DNA from: Actinomycetes bacterium
GTDB lineage: Bacteria; Actinomycetota; Acidimicrobiia; Acidimicrobiales; RAAP-2
Direction: 5' to 3'
NCBI GenBank assembly: GCA_021850345.1
Contig: JAJZMN010000108.1
Span: forward strand, 1-23,825
DNA: 23,825 nucleotides
Part shown: piece after piece, positions 22,151 to 23,825 of the stretch
Numbering within the stretch: position 1 is the first letter of the stretch
Layout: every line of letters begins with the position of its first letter
Position numbers and translations under genes: made by a program
Notes under the pieces: model-generated
The model's database searches: none
Told to the model about the DNA's origin: nothing
The model's input: only the letters and a program-made list of their open reading frames with translations

Positions 22151-23616
22151 CACTTCGACGTCACCGGCCGGTGCTGAGCCGGTCGGTGGTGAGCCGGTCG
22201 GTGGTGAGCCGGTCGGTGGTGAGCCGGTCGGTGCTGAGCCGGTCGGTGGTGAGCCGGTCGGTGGTGACGGTTGGCGCGGCGTTCAGCCTGCTGCTCGCCG
22301 CGATCGGCATGTCCGTCGCCGGCGACGCCGGGGCTGCATCGACCACAGGCGTCACCAAGAAGCAGATCACGATCGGTGCCACCGTCCCGTTGACCGGTCC
22401 GGCAGCACCGGGCTACAGCGAGATCGCCCCGGCGATGAACGCGCTGTTCAAATGGGTCAACGCCCACGGCGGCGTCTACGGGCGCAAGATCAAGTACATC
22501 TACCTGAACGACAAGTACGACCCGACGACAACGGCGACGCTCACGCGCAAGCTGGTGCTCACAGACCACATCTTCGCCGACGTCGGCTCCCTCGGGACGC
22601 CGACGAACCTCGCGGTCCAAAAGTACCTCAACTCGGAAAAGGTGCCGCACCTCTTCATCGAATCGGGGTGCAATTGCTGGAGCACACCCAAGTACCCCCT
22701 GACGACCGGCTGGGAGCCCCCGTACACCGTCACAGGCAAGATCCTCGGCTACTACGTGAAGTCCCACTTCAAGGGAGAGAAGATCGGAGAGCTCTTCCAG
22801 GACACAGAGTTCGGGCAGGACGTCATGAAGGGCTTCAACATGGAGGTGCCGAAGTCGGCGGTCGTGAGCAAGCAGTCATACGACGTGACAACGCTCTCGG
22901 GGGCCCTGTCGTCCCAGATGTCCGCCCTGAAGGCCGCCGGCGCGCAAGTGGTCGTGCTGGCGACGATCCCCGCGGCGACCGCCCTCGCCATGCTGCCCGC
23001 CTTCGCGATCGGCTTCACGCCGCAGTACGTGGTGGACAACGTCGGTGCCGACGCACCGACCGTCGGGCCGCTGTTGTCGTCGTTCACCACAGCCGCCACC
23101 CACACAAAGAAGATCGCGGCCGCAGCGACGGGGCTGATGAACGGCATGATCACCGATCTCTACCAACCGCCCGAGGGCACATCGTCGAACCCGTGGATCA
23201 AGGTGGAGAAGCAGATCCTGAAGAAGTACACACGGACACTGTGGGCCACGCACGGACTCGACGGGAACACGGAGTACGGCATCGCGCTCGCCTACACCTT
23301 CGTGGAGGCGCTCAAGGCCGCGGGCAAGAACCTCACCCGGACAAGCCTCATGAAGGCGCTCGACACGAAGGCGAAGACGTTCAAGACCCCCGGCTTCGTG
23401 CCGCTCAAGTACACGAAGAAGGTGCACTTCGGCTACGAAGGCGCCGAGGTGGTGCAGTTCACGACGAAGGCCGGGACCTTCGCCACGCCCGCGGGTACCT
23501 GGCCGGGCACCAAGGTGCTGAGCCCCGTCTTCGTCACCACACCCGGACACGGTCCCGTGAAGGTGTACCACGGCAAGGAGCCCGCGGTTCCAAAGATCCT
23601 GCGAAAGGAGGCTTGA
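22147..23616 (+). CDS. ABC transporter substrate-binding protein (LivK/HAAT type 1 periplasmic-binding fold)
   Basis: This is the extracellular binding protein that delivers ligand to the LivHMGF importer. Of 489 residues, the N-terminus is an Arg-rich repeated stretch (9-38), then a secretory helix VVTVGAAFSLLLAAIGMSVA (39-58) with likely cleavage after AGA near 63; no lipobox cysteine is seen. The mature part begins KKQITIGATVPLTGPAAPGY (71-90), typical of the Peripla_BP_6 family, and continues with VNAHGGVYGRKI (104-115) and the second lobe. Ligand is unknown: these proteins bind branched-chain amino acids, amides, urea or aromatic acids. ATG at 22147 has AGAGGAG 6 nt upstream and a 4-nt overlap with livM. 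GTG codons in the repeat offer later in-frame starts. It is the last gene of the operon. Confidence 0.93.
   Translation: MTLRRHRPVLSRSVVSRSVVSRSVVSRSVLSRSVVSRSVVTVGAAFSLLLAAIGMSVAGDAGAASTTGVTKKQITIGATVPLTGPAAPGYSEIAPAMNALFKWVNAHGGVYGRKIKYIYLNDKYDPTTTATLTRKLVLTDHIFADVGSLGTPTNLAVQKYLNSEKVPHLFIESGCNCWSTPKYPLTTGWEPPYTVTGKILGYYVKSHFKGEKIGELFQDTEFGQDVMKGFNMEVPKSAVVSKQSYDVTTLSGALSSQMSALKAAGAQVVVLATIPAATALAMLPAFAIGFTPQYVVDNVGADAPTVGPLLSSFTTAATHTKKIAAAATGLMNGMITDLYQPPEGTSSNPWIKVEKQILKKYTRTLWATHGLDGNTEYGIALAYTFVEALKAAGKNLTRTSLMKALDTKAKTFKTPGFVPLKYTKKVHFGYEGAEVVQFTTKAGTFATPAGTWPGTKVLSPVFVTTPGHGPVKVYHGKEPAVPKILRKEA
22171..22270. repeat. 15-bp tandem repeat in the signal peptide of the binding protein
   Basis: Six full 15-bp units (22171-22260), GTGGTGAGCCGGTCG or with C at the fourth base, are followed by a partial copy to about 22267. 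They encode six copies of V(V/L)SRS at residues 9-38, lengthening and charging the n-region of the signal peptide just before the hydrophobic core. Each unit carries in-frame GTG codons. Confidence 0.93.
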
Positions 23617-23653
23617 CCGGCGGTCCCGCGTTGGCGCGCTGGGGACTGCACTC

Positions 23654-23694
23654 CCGTGGCGCCGGTGGTGCACGAGGTGGCGCCGGCGCCACGG
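23654..23694 (+). terminator. GC-rich hairpin after the ABC operon, possible terminator
   Basis: The 12-base arm CCGTGGCGCCGG (23654-23665) is exactly complementary to CCGGCGCCACGG (23683-23694) with a 17-base loop, 37 bases after the operon's last stop. A nested 16-bp palindrome (23677-23692) allows an alternative fold. There is no T-tract, as is common for actinobacterial terminators. The position fits the end of the liv operon transcript. Confidence 0.45.
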
Positions 23695-23750
23695 AGGCCC
23701 CGTCCGATTCCCGCCAGACGCCGTGAACCGGGCGGCGCGACGATGACCCC

Positions 23751-23825
23751 GTGGTGGAGGACTTCGAGCGCTGCTACCAAGCCGTGCGGTCGCGCGACCC
23801 GCGGTTCGACGGGTGGTTCTTCACC
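23751..23825 (+). CDS. Ada/AlkA-type DNA alkylation repair protein, N-terminal fragment cut by the window end
   Basis: Only about 25 codons are visible, reading VVEDFERCYQAVRSRDPRFD and then GWFFT. This matches the start of the Ada N-terminal (methylphosphotriester-sensing, zinc-binding) domain as recalled, DFExCYxAVxSRDxRFDGxFFTAV; the zinc cysteines would lie just beyond the window. The full protein may be an Ada-AlkA fusion or an Ada regulator, which repairs or senses alkylated DNA. The start is GTG at 23751 or 23754; an in-frame TGA at 23724 bounds the 5' side. No good ribosome-binding site is seen. Confidence 0.7.
   Translation, partial: MVEDFERCYQAVRSRDPRFDGWFFT

Noticed and set aside
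22171..22270. CRISPR array
   Set aside because: Direct 15-bp units with no spacers, in frame inside a gene.
1..23825. tRNA, rRNA, riboswitch, phage or insertion-sequence features
   Set aside because: No cloverleaf, rRNA segment, transposase or integrase sequence was recognised; a tRNAscan/Rfam search would be needed to be sure.

Overview
This window is high-GC DNA from an actinobacterium (Actinomycetota). GC-rich third codon positions, many GTG starts, ATGA/GTGA stop-start overlaps, an actinobacterial-type hopanoid locus and a TetR/branched-chain-type ABC operon point that way. The style of the ABC substrate-binding protein suggests the class Acidimicrobiia, but that is an inference from recalled relatives.

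Layout. (1) Bases 7-2750, minus strand: a membrane-anchored GH18-like glycoside hydrolase with a repetitive Thr/Pro tail, a 7-bp intergenic minisatellite, and a small SRPBCC-like protein. (2) Bases 2903-5885, minus strand: a three-gene proton-translocating NAD(P) transhydrogenase operon (pntAA-pntAB-pntB) with a split alpha subunit and 4-nt overlaps. (3) Bases 6050-6544, minus strand: a small HTH protein, followed by a 381-base divergent control region. (4) Bases 6926-17513, plus strand: eight tightly packed genes. They encode HpnC, HpnD, HpnE, a trans-polyprenyl diphosphate synthase, squalene-hopene cyclase, an HpnG-IspH fusion, radical-SAM HpnH and a Dxs. (5) Bases 17510-18271, minus strand: a TetR regulator whose stop codon overlaps the dxs stop tail to tail. 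(6) Bases 18415-23616, plus strand: a five-gene Liv/HAAT-type ABC importer (two ATPases, two permeases, binding protein), divergent from TetR. (7) Bases 23751-23825: the first codons of an Ada-type DNA alkylation repair protein, cut by the window edge.

How the genes work together. The hopanoid operon covers the route from isoprenoid precursors to C35 hopanoids. Dxs is the entry step of the MEP pathway and IspH the exit step. The prenyl synthase makes the prenyl diphosphate, HpnD, HpnC and HpnE convert farnesyl diphosphate to squalene, and the cyclase makes hopene. HpnH adds the adenosyl side chain and the HpnG domain should remove adenine. No ispG and no hpnO (aminotransferase) are seen here. 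The neighbouring transhydrogenase could supply NADPH, but nothing in the sequence proves a link.

Most unusual points: the single-chain HpnG-IspH protein; a 15-bp repeat array inside its HpnG half; and similar in-frame 15-bp arrays in two unrelated genes (pntAB tail, binding-protein leader). No rRNA, tRNA, CRISPR array, insertion sequence or phage gene was seen.
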